Shown here: piece after piece, positions 40,101 through 51,031 of the stretch
Position numbering within the stretch: position 1 is the first letter of the stretch
How the letters are laid out: each line of letters opens with the position of its first letter
Origin: Zerene cesonia
Lineage: Eukaryota; Arthropoda; Insecta; Lepidoptera; Pieridae
Length of the DNA: 64,000 nucleotides
Direction of reading: 5' to 3'
NCBI RefSeq assembly: GCF_012273895.1
Contig: NC_052114.1
Location: 5,765,827-5,829,826, forward strand
The notes under the pieces: generated by a model
Seen by the model: only the letters and a program-made list of their open reading frames with translations
The model's database searches: none
What the model was told of the DNA's origin: nothing
Position numbers and translations under genes: made by a program

Positions 40101-42454
40101 ATAAAATCGATTTCCTTGCCTCTTTTTATAGGCATATAAATTGTGCTTGAAGTTATAAAACGTTATATTGTGTTGTTACATTAATTTAAATTATAAAACA
40201 ATCATCATAGTCATGCCAACTTAAAAATATACAATATACATATATTTAGTGTCCAATATATTATATAATAATAAATAAATATCACAAATAAAATAACCTA
40301 TAAAAATCATACAGTAACGCGCAGTGCAAATAAATATACATCAATATTATCCATCTGCGTCTGATCTCTACCGGTCCCGCCAGTTCTTCTGCGGAATGAT
40401 TTATGCATTGCCTCGATGCAACCGGAATAAACCCACATTATTGATATTTGTCACAAGTTCACAAGAAGAACACATTTAATATTGGGGAGTTTTGTTGCAG
40501 TTGCGGGTACCACTTCGGCAAGTTTTGCGCCCTCGCGATTTGACTGTGGTTATAAACAAGCGACACTTGAAGGTCGGCATCAAAGGCCAGCCTCTGATCA
40601 TTGATGGAGAACTCGACGCGGATGTGAAGGTTGAGGAATCGACATGGGTGCTACAGGATGGCAGGAATTTACTCGTCAACTTAGAAAAGGTGCGGGGGTA
40701 TAAACGTTTTTTTTATATTTGTGTCGTTTTAAATGCTTACAATGTTTAATATAAAATAATTAATGTTTACAAGCGATGTATTTAAACTAATGTGTGCGGT
40801 AACTTGAATATTGTGGACGTATAGTAATTTAAATATGTTTTTGCAGGTTAACAAAATGAATTGGTGGGGCCGTCTGGTGACGACGGATCCTGAAATATCT
40901 ACAAGAAAAATAAATCCAGGCATGTTATATATTAGAAATACAACTCAAACTATAATATTATTTGAACGAAACTTGTTTCTGATTTTTCCGCTGACTCAGA
41001 TCTGAAAATTAATAATTTTTTAAGGCTGATACAGCTCTAAAATGTAATGACGCATCGCGATGATTGGGCAATATTCGAAGCTTCGTGTGTAATTCGAAAC
41101 CCCAGATATGAATAGTGTGAAGATTAAAAAAACTGTTTTACGCATTACTGCTTTACTCTGAATCTATAACGAGCAATACCTATACTAATTATCGTTACAA
41201 TATTACTTTCGCATCCATAACATAGTGTAAAATGTATTGTAGACTTGAAAAACGATCGGTAGATAGTGCGAAGGTTCCCAAGTCGACTATGGCTCTCAAT
41301 GTTGTTTCGATTACCAAGTTACATATATTTTTGACGAATTGTAAATATATCTCGGGTTTTAGTTATCCACTACACTGTATAAACATCCATGAATCCATGA
41401 TGGCTTACCATAAACACATTTTAAAAGCATAGGAGAAACTTCGGTGCCTGTTATACTATAAACTGTGTAAAGCACACCACATACACTCAAAAACGTAACA
41501 GATAACGTCACTTCTCATTTATAATTAATACTTAACAATGCGTGTTTATTTCCAGAACCATCGAAGTTGTCGGACTTGGACGGGGAAACGAGAGGCCTCG
41601 TCGAGAAGATGATGTACGACCAGAGACAAAAGGAGATGGGCCTGCCAACAAGTGACGAGCAAAAGAAACAAGACGTGCTTAAGAAGTGAGTTAATATTTT
41701 GACGTCTTATTTGTAAAATTCTAGCTGTGTAGCGCGGTCCAGTGCGTTTTTGCCCTCGGAAAAAGCAATTATTTCTATAGTCTATGTTTTATTCTAGTAC
41801 ATAAGATACATTACTGCCATGTACCATCAGAATCCGTTCAGTGGTTTTCGCGTGAAAGACAACCATACGTTTACCCATCAAATCCAATCCATCCTCACAT
41901 ATTTTTTTCCATTTATGACATTAGTATGTTCAGTAGATAAATATTATAGCATTTTTTTAGAGATAATGTAAGGTCGAAAATTGCGATTACTTAACTTAAA
42001 AAAATCTTGCTTTACATACTCGTGCAACATTGAAAGCTATATTGTAAACATACAAACTCGAGGTTATCTATGTTTTTTTTTTTATATAGAAAAAAAGATT
42101 TATTTTTCAATGTTATTAGAATTATTAACGTATGTATGGCATGGAAATTATAAAAAAAAACTTGAATAGGCAAGAAAATACATTTTGATTTATGAATGCT
42201 TTATAACTGTTCTTACTGAACGTTTGAGAGATCGGAAAGTAAAAGGCTGCATCGAGTTCAATGATTACTTATACACGTAAGAATAGTTATTTGGCGGATT
42301 TAATACTTTCATATTTCAGATAATTAATCTCCTTGATACATTTTCCGCGTACGTGAATGATGAAATAATATCACATACGTAAAATAATTTTTATTGTTTT
42401 AGGTTCATGGAGCAACACCCAGAGATGGATTTCTCTAAATGCAAATTCAATTAA
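22105..42454 (+). CDS. nudC: Nuclear migration protein NudC (326 aa, 8 coding exons)
   Basis: Exons: 22105-22179, 22315-22392, 23524-23743, 24610-24773, 40501-40689, 40847-40919, 41556-41685 and 42403-42454. NudC is a cytosolic Hsp90 co-factor that stabilises Lis1/dynein components and is needed for nuclear movement and mitosis. Residues 6-44 form the N-terminal NudC region (ERFDSMLLAMAQQHEGG), about 60-115 a charged coiled coil, 126-165 an acidic linker, 167-255 the CS (p23-like) domain (VGIKGQPLIIDGEL; KVEESTWVLQDG), then KMMYDQRQK, GLPTSDEQKKQ and the family's terminal DFSKCKFN. The length matches human NUDC (331). The fourth intron is 15.7 kb and hosts an opposite-strand gene. The sixth intron must start with GC, not GT, to stay in frame. 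The start of the CS domain (residues 185-191) departs from the family. Two ATTAAA motifs (about 42614 and 42793) could serve polyadenylation. Confidence 0.96.
22942..23047 (+). repeat. Partial copy of a TIR repeat also at 63189-63330
   Basis: Shares about 100 bp with 63192-63290, including TTTTTAACGGATTTTAAA and CCCGACGTTTCGAACACTTT. It lacks the right-hand inverted end seen in the other copy. It lies in the second nudC intron. Confidence 0.65.
23101..23310 (+). mobile_element. Non-autonomous Helitron-like element, copy 1
   Basis: Starts TCCTACTTCCTACTAATATT after an A, ends with a CGCGG/CCGCG-type hairpin followed by CTAG before a T. These are Helitron end rules (TC...CTRR, insertion between A and T). 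The core phrase GACAGCTGGACAACTGGAAT is shared with the copies at 39.2, 55.0, 57.8 and 60.3 kb. It has no coding capacity. Confidence 0.65.
24191..24380 (-). repeat. Degenerate Helitron-like repeat in a nudC intron
   Basis: Begins CTAGCCTTTGCCCGCGGCTG and contains the phrase CCCCATCAAAATCTGATGCA, then AGGGACAGAGATAGC and ACTATGTAGTGAT. These are familiar parts of a second abundant lepidopteran family, here reversed. Confidence 0.5.
26139..26144 (-). terminator. Polyadenylation signal AATAAA for the nested gene
   Basis: On the minus strand AATAAA lies about 200 bases after the TAG at 26347, a normal distance for a 3' untranslated region. This favours the 26347-26387 exon as terminal. Confidence 0.4.
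26347..29361 (-). CDS. Single-pass membrane protein nested in a nudC intron, about 226 aa, unrecognised
   Basis: Minus-strand exons 29257-29361, 27636-27764 and 26982-27387 join in phase (0, 0) and end phase 1 at a strong donor (AAA, then GTAAGT). The preferred last exon is 26347-26387, after a strong acceptor (TTTTTTATTTTCAG), giving a basic tail RMRRETGMYKYS. Residues 36-90 are Ser-rich. A three-Cys patch (182-184, CCCDHSHQ), a likely palmitoylation site, precedes a clear membrane helix at about 190-212 (VLVIFMTILLSVCILAAVCF). There is no signal peptide, so the N-terminus should face the cytosol. An upstream stop in frame supports the ATG at 29361. I do not recognise the family. An alternative last exon at 26541-26626 and an alternative first exon at 35739-35756 also fit by phase. 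The body is well supported, the ends less so. Confidence 0.65.
26541..26626 (-). CDS. Alternative last exon of the nested gene (tentative)
   Basis: Acceptor ATATATAG leads, in the required phase, into EKVKEIILDVYFVTK and then ITALTKRPHDK before TAA. It would give a 241-residue form with a longer amphipathic tail after the membrane helix. The acceptor has a poor pyrimidine tract, and a 27-codon open run is not rare by chance. Confidence 0.25.
28914..29058. promoter_or_regulatory. Cluster of CACGTG E-boxes
   Basis: CACGTG occurs at 28914-28919, 28973-28978 and 29053-29058, with CACGTC at 28986-28991, all within 145 bp of AT-rich intron of the nested gene. CACGTG is bound by bHLH factors such as CLOCK/CYCLE or Myc/Max. 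Regulatory function is inference. Confidence 0.3.
35739..35756 (-). CDS. Alternative first coding exon (MDMKSA) of the nested gene
   Basis: ATGGATATGAAAAGTGCG ends in phase 0 at a strong donor (GTAAGT). It would join the exon at 27636-27764 in frame, giving an isoform whose first 35 residues are replaced by six. It lies about 200 bases downstream of a TATA/Inr promoter. Joining it to the exon at 29361 instead would not keep the frame, but it could then serve as leader. Confidence 0.45.
35954..35994 (-). promoter_or_regulatory. TATA plus initiator core promoter of the nested gene
   Basis: On the minus strand TATATATAAAA (35984-35994) is followed by the arthropod initiator TCAGT (35956-35960). 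Taking A35958 as +1 puts TATAAA at -32 to -27, the canonical spacing. A GC-rich leader and the exon MDMKSA follow. This is the best core promoter in the window. Confidence 0.65.
36416..36490 (-). repeat. Relic of a non-LTR reverse transcriptase
   Basis: A stop-bounded frame reads SCTTTGVPQGTTLWPVV, matching the GVPQGS-LGPLLF block of jockey/CR1-type reverse transcriptases. No neighbouring blocks of the domain are readable, so it is a small decayed fragment. Confidence 0.4.
37477..37946. mobile_element. MITE with 27-bp inverted ends, PIF/Harbinger-like
   Basis: Left end GGGGCCATCCATAAATTACG and onward is repeated inverted at 37920-37946 (26 of 27 bases). A TAA stands directly outside each end (37474-37476 and 37947-37949), the 3-bp target duplication of PIF/Harbinger elements. 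Internal subterminal motifs include TGTCAC, C-runs and a TGACGTCAC on each side. There is no transposase frame. The near-identical ends suggest a fairly recent insertion. Confidence 0.75.
39157..39363 (-). mobile_element. Non-autonomous Helitron-like element, copy 2
   Basis: Reverse-oriented copy: starts CTAGCTGCGCCCCGCGGTTT and ends TAGGAAGTAGGA before an AT. It has the same core (AGTTGTCCAGCTATCTACGT) as the other copies, and lies near the end of the large nudC intron. Confidence 0.65.
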
Positions 42455-42967
42455 ATATTCAACTATGTCTAATTATTATCTTCGAGGAAGTATTAGAACT
42501 GTAATTCTCAGAACTCTTGATGTATCGTCATAAAGGATTCAAGCACTTTACGTTCCAACATTTCGTATGTACCTATCTGTAGTCTGGCAATCATGTTGTC
42601 TCAACAATATGTAATTAAATAAGCTTAAAGCAAAAGGTCAGTGGGCAAACCTTCATTTTTAATTTGTAAGATTATTGCCGACCTTATTAATATTTGTGCT
42701 CTCACTAGTCATTATTGATCCGTATCTAATACTATTGAAAGTCGTTTTGCCAGATTATAGAAATATAACTGATTGTATTCAGTAAATATAAATATTAAAA
42801 TACCTTGTTGTTTTATTTATGTTGGTGATATTATGACGCTACTGCGAGTTCCTGTTTCCTACTAGAAATGTAATATCAATGAAAGGTTGTGTGAATTGGC
42901 TTGATCGAGAATCCATTTATAACATATACATTTTAACATTACATATATTTTTTTTTTTTTTTTTTTT

Positions 42968-43967
42968 NNNNNNNNNNNNNNNNNNNNNNNNNNNNNNNNN
43001 NNNNNNNNNNNNNNNNNNNNNNNNNNNNNNNNNNNNNNNNNNNNNNNNNNNNNNNNNNNNNNNNNNNNNNNNNNNNNNNNNNNNNNNNNNNNNNNNNNNN
43101 NNNNNNNNNNNNNNNNNNNNNNNNNNNNNNNNNNNNNNNNNNNNNNNNNNNNNNNNNNNNNNNNNNNNNNNNNNNNNNNNNNNNNNNNNNNNNNNNNNNN
43201 NNNNNNNNNNNNNNNNNNNNNNNNNNNNNNNNNNNNNNNNNNNNNNNNNNNNNNNNNNNNNNNNNNNNNNNNNNNNNNNNNNNNNNNNNNNNNNNNNNNN
43301 NNNNNNNNNNNNNNNNNNNNNNNNNNNNNNNNNNNNNNNNNNNNNNNNNNNNNNNNNNNNNNNNNNNNNNNNNNNNNNNNNNNNNNNNNNNNNNNNNNNN
43401 NNNNNNNNNNNNNNNNNNNNNNNNNNNNNNNNNNNNNNNNNNNNNNNNNNNNNNNNNNNNNNNNNNNNNNNNNNNNNNNNNNNNNNNNNNNNNNNNNNNN
43501 NNNNNNNNNNNNNNNNNNNNNNNNNNNNNNNNNNNNNNNNNNNNNNNNNNNNNNNNNNNNNNNNNNNNNNNNNNNNNNNNNNNNNNNNNNNNNNNNNNNN
43601 NNNNNNNNNNNNNNNNNNNNNNNNNNNNNNNNNNNNNNNNNNNNNNNNNNNNNNNNNNNNNNNNNNNNNNNNNNNNNNNNNNNNNNNNNNNNNNNNNNNN
43701 NNNNNNNNNNNNNNNNNNNNNNNNNNNNNNNNNNNNNNNNNNNNNNNNNNNNNNNNNNNNNNNNNNNNNNNNNNNNNNNNNNNNNNNNNNNNNNNNNNNN
43801 NNNNNNNNNNNNNNNNNNNNNNNNNNNNNNNNNNNNNNNNNNNNNNNNNNNNNNNNNNNNNNNNNNNNNNNNNNNNNNNNNNNNNNNNNNNNNNNNNNNN
43901 NNNNNNNNNNNNNNNNNNNNNNNNNNNNNNNNNNNNNNNNNNNNNNNNNNNNNNNNNNNNNNNNNNN
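42968..43967. other. Assembly gap (1000 N)
   Basis: Follows a run of more than 20 T (about 42946-42967) and precedes a tandem-repeat array, both typical contig-breaking sequences. It separates nudC from the contig carrying ODR4. Confidence 0.98.
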
Positions 43968-43999
43968 TTTTAAACTCCAAGCAAATACCCGAGGTACTA

Positions 44000-44542
44000 G
44001 TTGAGCACCTTATCTATAGACGCATGCGCAGTAGCATAAAAATGATAAGCAGCTGGCATGCTCTATCTTTATTTGACAAACGGTGTTTATCGTAAGTTTC
44101 TCTCGCTTTTATTTATCATTAATCGCTGGCAACCACTATTTGCGGGCATTTTTGCATAGGCACCTATATCTCATCATGTAGAGAAAAAATTAATCTTCGA
44201 TTTGGTATGTATCACATGATAATACATTATGAACGTATATATTTCACAAAAGTATACCTGTTTACACCTGGCTGACATTAGGTTGCGGCCAAGTGAGAGA
44301 TGGCACCTTGAACTTTTTCGGTATCTCAGGTAAATATCTTTCTAATGAAATATATCTTTTAACAATTACAAGTGAACGTAATAGTTCAAAAATAAATAAT
44401 TAATTACATTTTAATTGAAATTAATTGCGGCCAAATTTGGATGGGCACCTTTGCGGATCGGCATGGGTTTAGTTATAAATATCGATAAAAATTATGTATT
44501 ATTAATCAAACATATGAACGTATAAATCACGCGGCCGGATCT
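44000..44542 (+). repeat. Diverged tandem array of about 143-bp units
   Basis: GCACCT recurs at 44005, 44160, 44303 and 44445 (steps 155, 143, 142). Each unit from the second on has a preceding TGCGG-C-A block 12-25 bases upstream, and a GAACGTA motif further on. The array starts at or inside the gap on its left. Its last 66 bp (44477-44542) recur at 52032-52097. It may be satellite DNA or the internal repeats of a transposon. Confidence 0.6.
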
Positions 44543-44819
44543 CGTACTATTATCGTTATATGGAAACTTGAACAGATAATGAGTTAGTTCCGTATAAAAG
44601 TGTAACATTTTTATTTATTAGATTTAGATATTTGTCATTTATTTTTTGTTTGGTCAAATTATTTTTTAGTGCCAAGATATACTTATGAGAGATGATGACC
44701 TAAGGTTAACGACGAAAATATGCTGTGACGAAACTAGACCAATTTAAAACGTATAACCAATTGAAATGTCTTGTAGGTATGATGTAAAATAGATGTAATA
44801 TAATATACTACGCCCGCTG

Positions 44820-45022
44820 CTAGCCTGCGTGGTCAAAGAAAAAATTTACAGTCCGCGTTGGAATTGTTTTTTATCCCGGAAATCCTTCCGGAATGAAACG
44901 ATTCCATGTTTTTTGGGGTCTCAAACTTCGGTACCAAATTTCATCAAAATCGGTTCAGTGGTTTAGGCGTGTAGAGACAGACAGACAGTGAGAGTAACTT
45001 TCGCATTTATAATATTAGAAGA
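44820..45022 (-). repeat. Helitron-like repeat of a related family
   Basis: Begins CTAGCCTGCGTGGTCAAAG, contains TTTCATCAAAATCGGTTCAG and GACAGACAGACAG, and ends GCATTTATAATATTAGAAG. These are familiar lepidopteran repeat phrases in reverse. Confidence 0.5.
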
Positions 45023-45412
45023 GTTTATCTTATGTTTGTTAATATATAACAGGTAATGTTCGTAAATGTATATTCAGCTTATCGTCTTAAAACGCATTAA
45101 ATGTTTTTTAATGTGTCAAGAGCCACGAATACTTTTTTTATTATACTTTAACGATTTGTAAATGAAGCATACCTAATTAGGGTAAAATTTTGTATAGAAA
45201 TGCATTTCAAATATTTACTCGGTACATAAAATATTCTAGTGAAAAAACAATTGAAATTTTTAAAATGTTAAAACAGGCAGATGTGATCAAATATTAAATA
45301 TTTATTTAATACGCACCATACCAACACCGTTATTTTAATCGCTATAAAAGGTACCTATACCTAGATATCGTTTAAAATCATGCAAATACCTTAAAATTAA
45401 GTACTTAATTAC

Positions 45413-45616
45413 CTTAACGAGGTATCCGTGGGCGCGACTGAGACCAAACAAAGACGGGAGATTGCGAGCGCCGATAACAGTTACAAACAAATTTTTACTT
45501 ATTGGATGTAATGATAACTTAAAGCCTATCTCTGGGTCCAAGCTGCCACTACCAGCGAGTTGATTATCCTTATTATTATTTAAAATATTTTTTAATTTAC
45601 TAAAGGAAAACGCCAT
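45413..45616 (-). CDS. First exon of a tandem-C2 (synaptotagmin-like) protein
   Basis: The exon runs from ATG (MAFSFSKLKNILNNNKDNQL) to a donor GTAATTAAG, 68 codons, phase 0. From residue 30 it is the start of a C2 domain (NLFVTVIGARNLPSLFGLSR, then AHGYLVK) and stops in the middle of it. No continuation exists downstream on the minus strand. The exon at 55726-56229, on the plus strand of the next contig, supplies exactly the missing part (VKVFPGDSKYETTLQE) in the right phase. See the entry at 55726 for the rest and the finding on contig orientation. A promoter is not evident. Confidence 0.85.
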
Positions 45617-46541
45617 CGTATCTAAAAAAACATTAAGCTATATTATCCGCAGTCCACTATCAAACGCACATAAAACCGGTTTAGTGATTAAATTGATTGG
45701 AACACTTTAACACAATGTACAGTTTTCGTTGCACTTCATGTTAATTAAGTGCTTACTACAAATACAAAATAAAGTATTGAACAAATAAAAACTTTGTAAA
45801 GTTTTATGAATCAACCATTGAAGTAAACACAAACACCAACGTTTGACAAATCACAATTGTTATTTGTTACTGAATTGAATAGTTTGAGAAGTTATGAACT
45901 GTCAAAACTTGTATGTCAAAATATAACGCATGACATTTTTTACACCAATACTACAACTACAACATGCAACTTAAGAAAAGTACTATATCACATACATTCA
46001 ACGCAACGTTTTTGGGATATTTATAATTTAGCCGTATTTTATATTAACATTTGTTATGCATGCCACCTAGTGTAAATTTTATGTACGATTATTTTAAAAA
46101 TCAATAGTGACATAAATAAACCAAGAGATGGCGCAAGACGCAAATTGGCAAGGAAGTCGTTAGAAATTAACCTATCTAGGTTCCAGCAGTCTGAGCGATT
46201 TTTAAATCTTGTCAACTATTCTTAATTTTCACACAATCTCATTTTGCTGTATTAAAACTACTTTACGGAATTAAAACGATATTGTATTAGCATCCGATTT
46301 AAATTAACAATTACCTATTCAACTTTTCATAGAATAATTCACCCATTTAAAGGTATATAAGCGATTTACATAGATTTGTGGTTTTTGTGTTTAGTTGTAT
46401 TATACTAGTTGTATTAAGATTAAAAAAAAACCCCGCGTAGTTAAAGAAAAAGATAGACAGCAATATTCAAATATCATAAGTTATCCAAATAATATAGCTT
46501 CGATTTAATTGAATATTAAAACACCAATTATATAAAAATAT

Positions 46542-46547
46542 TTTATT
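46542..46547 (-). terminator. ODR4: Polyadenylation signal for ODR4
   Basis: AATAAA on the minus strand about 145 bases after the ODR4 stop codon. Confidence 0.5.
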
Positions 46548-46691
46548 CATATATCATTGAACATTACACAGCAATCTGTACAAAACAGGTGCATATTATA
46601 GTCACAATCTGAACATTATTATTACCATATACATAAGACATCGAGAAATAAAATCTGATTGCAAACAAATAAACATTTATAGCTCATAAGT

Positions 46692-49210
46692 TTACGACCT
46701 AGAAAACAGTTGTCTCAGACATGCCATAATCCCATCATAGTAATGTATTAATATTGATACAATTAACACAAACATAGCGAAACAAATCCCTGTAATGTAC
46801 ATAAATTGGCTAGCTTCTTGGGGAGTCGCAAGGAGTTCTTCACTGCTTGTATCTCGATCCAAAGCATCGAACTCTGATGTATCTGAAACACAAATATATT
46901 TAAAGGGATTGTTGATAATAGAAATTTACAGATACTAAACATGTAAGTAAAAATAGATGAAAAAAGAGCTGGCGAAAAATGGTCAAAAATTTTGCAGTTG
47001 TCACAAGTCAATAATACAAAATAATATAGTAATTACGAAAACGACATTAAAACGTAAGCACGACAGTCCTATCCTAAATAGTGTCCCAAGCTGCTTACAA
47101 TATGGCGAAAATGCGAGTCGCCCTTCGTCCCCCGCACGATTGACCTGTCTCAATGCCTTTGTTGAATGTCTGTATGGATTATTGGACAGACTGGTACTAT
47201 CACACCCTTATTTTCCATTAATACTTAAAATATTACATATTTAATTCAAAGTTACCTGCTGGAGTCTCGACATCGCAAATAACATCCCCTTCAGTTATTT
47301 GCAGATCAAGAAGTTCCTTGACAGACAGCAGAGCCTCGGCAGGTGCCTCACCAGGGAATAAATAATCACAGAGATATAGAGAGCCGACGGGAACTAAGAC
47401 TCGCCTAGGTGGTTCATTGAAACAGACTTTTTCTGAAAATATAATTAAAGTGATTTCAGTTAATAAACAGAAACAGGATGTATTGAATAAACATTTCTGA
47501 AAAAAAAACATTGAAACACAAACACATACCTTCAGGTAACAAGTTATCATCAATCAAAGCATCACAGTGCATTGTGAAACGTGATGCAAGTGACCTAATA
47601 ATATCCTGTTTCACAGCAGCAATTGCTTCACCTACGGTGGCTTTTGGGTACATGAATACACTTGATGCTACTACACCACTGAAATGTATATTACCATCAC
47701 ATTCTAGATATTCAACAGTCTCGGGTAAAGAATTCTCCTGCAAATATAAATAAATAAACAATCAAAAAATTCGTTTTGGAAAACAAAGCAAGCATAACAA
47801 TAATAAAGGTCTCGAAAACTTCAAATCAGCATAATTTAAGTTGCACACATTGGTGAAAATATAGACCTAGACCTAGTAATAAAGACCCAGTAATTATATA
47901 ATAAAATTTTACTACGTATATAATCTTTCAGTAAGATATACTTACAAATGGCACAAACAATGAAACATGCATTGATTTCAACACATCTGGTGCAGATTTT
48001 GTACTATTTTTTAGTTTCTTCTTTTTATTAAGCTGTTCTAATTGTTCAGAACCCTCTTTCAACTCTCCATCAATAAACATAACACTAGATTCAATTGTTT
48101 TATGTGCAGATTCCAGAATTTGCTGCAAATAAAATATTTTTGAAAGACACGCAGCATTCTTGTAACTAAATCAAATTCAAGAGCTAACAGAGAAAATAGA
48201 GTTCCTTCTTTCTGTTTTTTTTTCAAGTTTGGATACAACTAGTTAATTGTATTACAAATAAAATGACACAAACCTGAAATTGATGTTTCACCGATATACC
48301 ACTCTTCTTCACTATGACAGGATATACTTCATCAAATTCATAATAGCAGTCCAACCTTTGCCATTGCTGTGGTTTTGGTAAGAATTTCCACTCTACAGGT
48401 TTAATCGAAGTCTTGTTGCCTGTCCCAACCTCAACGCTTTTACAAGTCAATACTTTAGTACTTGTACACATATGCAGTATCAATCTCTCGTTTGAATGAG
48501 GATAGTTACCAGCCATATATGGATTGACATTCTGGGCTTTGAATGTGTAATTTAAAACTGACTTCACTTTACTGAAATAATTGGGATCTTCAAAGATATC
48601 TTCATCACTTGTTACAAATATACCTGATAATATATTTAACATATATTAATAATAAAATAAATAATGAGTTTATTTTCTTTTAATTTAAATTAAAAGTTGA
48701 TAATGAGTACACTTTATTTCATTACAAAACTATCAATGGAATATTTACAGGAATGATAGAGAAATATATATTATTTTCTTAAGTTGTCCTCACATATGTT
48801 TTAAAAATCTTTCCAATAACGAAATTACAAAATTTACCAACCTTGAACAAACATTCCTCCAGGCAACATTCTAGTAACATGTTTGGCATGATCAGCTACC
48901 CAGGTTTCAGATACTCCTAACAAATTTCTTAAAGGCTCCGGTTTCTCTGATGTGTAACTAGTCTCCGATACACCATCGGGACTTTTTTCTTCTGGTGTTC
49001 GGGCGAGATGAATGACATTTTCACGTGCCTCAGTTATCTAAAAAACATTTTATACTAATAAGATAACTTAAAATCCTTAATGACACGTATTCCAAAAAAA
49101 TGTAAGGCGCCTACCTGTCCCAAAATTAAACCAATTACATAAACTTCTTGAGTTGCGTATTGTTCCAAATATTGAAGGCAATGCTCGGGTGAATAAACTG
49201 TCCTTACCAT
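46692..49210 (-). CDS. ODR4: ODR-4 homologue, membrane-protein maturation factor (464 aa)
   Basis: Seven minus-strand exons join in phase: 49115-49210, 48842-49037, 48274-48623, 47946-48122, 47530-47737, 47256-47432 and 46692-46882. ODR-4 proteins sit in the endoplasmic reticulum membrane and help fold or localise G-protein-coupled receptors such as odorant receptors in nematodes. Supporting landmarks are the conserved RMLPGG (88-93), the EQLEQLNKKKK region, AAVKQDIIRSLASR in the fifth exon, RRVLVPVGSLYLCDY in the sixth, and a single C-terminal membrane helix (about 429-449, YITGICFAMFVLIVSILIHY). Human ODR4 has 454 residues, so the model looks full length. The ATG at 49210 lies nine bases after a probable leader acceptor (TTATTTGTAG). 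The second intron uses a weak GTTGGT donor, needed to keep the frame. In the likely corrected orientation it would lie upstream of the C2 gene on the same strand. Confidence 0.93.
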
Positions 49211-49220
49211 CTTGATTAAC

Positions 49221-51031
49221 TACAAATAAATCAATAAATATTTATACAAATCGAAATCAGTGTCTCCATAACCAATTTCAAGCACTTCACTTTATGTTAA
49301 TAAAGTACAGAAAAATTATTTAGCCAGTTAGCGGGGAAACATTTTTTAAAAGTACATACTTATAATACCCAATTCAGATAAGTACCTACCACCGCATATA
49401 CCTCTGATTTGTTTTAAGCAGTTTTACACACAGAATAAGTTGCGATGGTTGTAAAATTTACAGTAAGTTTACAAATTACACTTAACACTTGTCGCCTGTC
49501 TATTTTTATATTTATTTGTCAAACCACAAACATCACTTGACATTTGACTGCTGGCAGTCTATTGCAACGTCAGACGTCAGTTTTAAATCTCAACCACAGA
49601 GTGCACACTACTACTATTTGAAACACTAGATAGATAGGAAGGTAGCTTTCTATATGAACCTCTTCATTTTGCAACTGCATGAATATAGGCTTTGTATGAT
49701 TACCTCTAATTTTATATTGAAAAGCACTTACTTGTCATGTGGTTACATTTAGATTTAGATATCATCTATATATAAACACCTTCCATCGAGATGTTAAATA
49801 ATGCATTGAAATGTTACATTTTTAGGCCTTAACGAGCTTTTCTGAGAGGACGTTCATGTAATAATATTGTGATGTTTGTGGGATCGTCACTCTTGCCCCG
49901 CATTCGCCATGTTGAAAAAGGGTTCACTCTTTATCACCGTAACTTACAATACTTCAAAAAATTTCACAAAGTATTATTCGAAGCAGATTGAATTGTATAC
50001 AACTATATAATATAACCTTTTACTATTAGATGAAGAATAAAAAGTAATAATATAAGTACAAAAGCAAGTTGCCAATTTTGGTCATTTTTTTTTCATTAAA
50101 TGAAAATCCTTCTTCTTAAAAATCTCATAAAAACTTTACTCATAAAAATGATTAGCCTTACTTTTCAACTCTGTGTTAGGCTTACATACTTCAGGAGAAA
50201 ATAAATCTACTCTCTATCTTCTAAACTTTATACAGTCATTTTCAACAGGGCGCCCGTGCAAAACGCAAAAACGCAAAAGCTGTAGAATGTTATCATGCAT
50301 TCGAAAACGTTGTCTATCATCTACAGATTACGGATCAGAGTTCGATATTGAAAACGTATACGATTGAAACCCAGCGTAAGAGATCACATATAAATGTATG
50401 TGCTAATTACATTTTCATACTATAATGCTATAAAAGGTACTTGAACTCAACAAATTGAAAACTGAGCCTGCAATGCAGCGAATATTTGGTACCTGTTTAA
50501 TATTTTAATTTAATTTTAATATAATGCAATTATGCTAGTATGACCTATTCATATCAAGTTTCTAAAGAAGGAAACAAATGTTAGAATTGCTTCACTGTTT
50601 TTCGAAATGTTGTTTTTATTTTTGAAAATTTAATGTCAAGTTTATGAAATATAAACTTTGTTTATCACATTTTTAAAGGATTGCTTTTATATCTATTTTT
50701 ATCATTGATTTTTAAGGACGAAGATAAGTTAATGATTGAATTTATTTATATTTTATTATATAAGTAGTCTATTTTGTTAGAACTGCGATAGAAAAAATAA
50801 TGATATGATCATTAGTTTAAACACAAAAACTAATGATTTTAAGACGGGTTATATTTTTAAAATTTTATTTAATTATTATTTTTATCAGTCTTTTACAAAC
50901 CAAACATATACATATATGATTTATTTTAACATAATATATTCGTGGCATATATGTATATTTGGGGGGCAATGTTGCTCGCGTCCGTAGGACTTACCATCTT
51001 GTCCATCCAAGACCCACCCTACACGTGTCCC
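49221..51031. other. ODR4 upstream region, AT-rich, no gene seen
   Basis: It should contain the ODR4 promoter (probably 49.4-49.7 kb). No TATA/Inr pair or exon stands out. The last 90 bases before the gap (from 50942) are GC-richer and may be part of a repeat broken by the gap. Confidence 0.4.

Larger units (their letters stand above)
24774..40500 (+). other. nudC: 15.7-kb fourth intron of nudC
   Basis: Bounded by GTTTGT (24774) and TTGTTGCAG (40492-40500). There is no N inside, so its length does not come from scaffolding. It carries the nested minus-strand membrane-protein gene, its promoter, a Harbinger-like MITE (37477-37946), a Helitron (39157-39363) and a reverse-transcriptase relic (36416-36490). 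The rest, including 29.4-35.7 and 38.0-39.1 kb, is AT-rich with no further supported exon. Confidence 0.85.
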
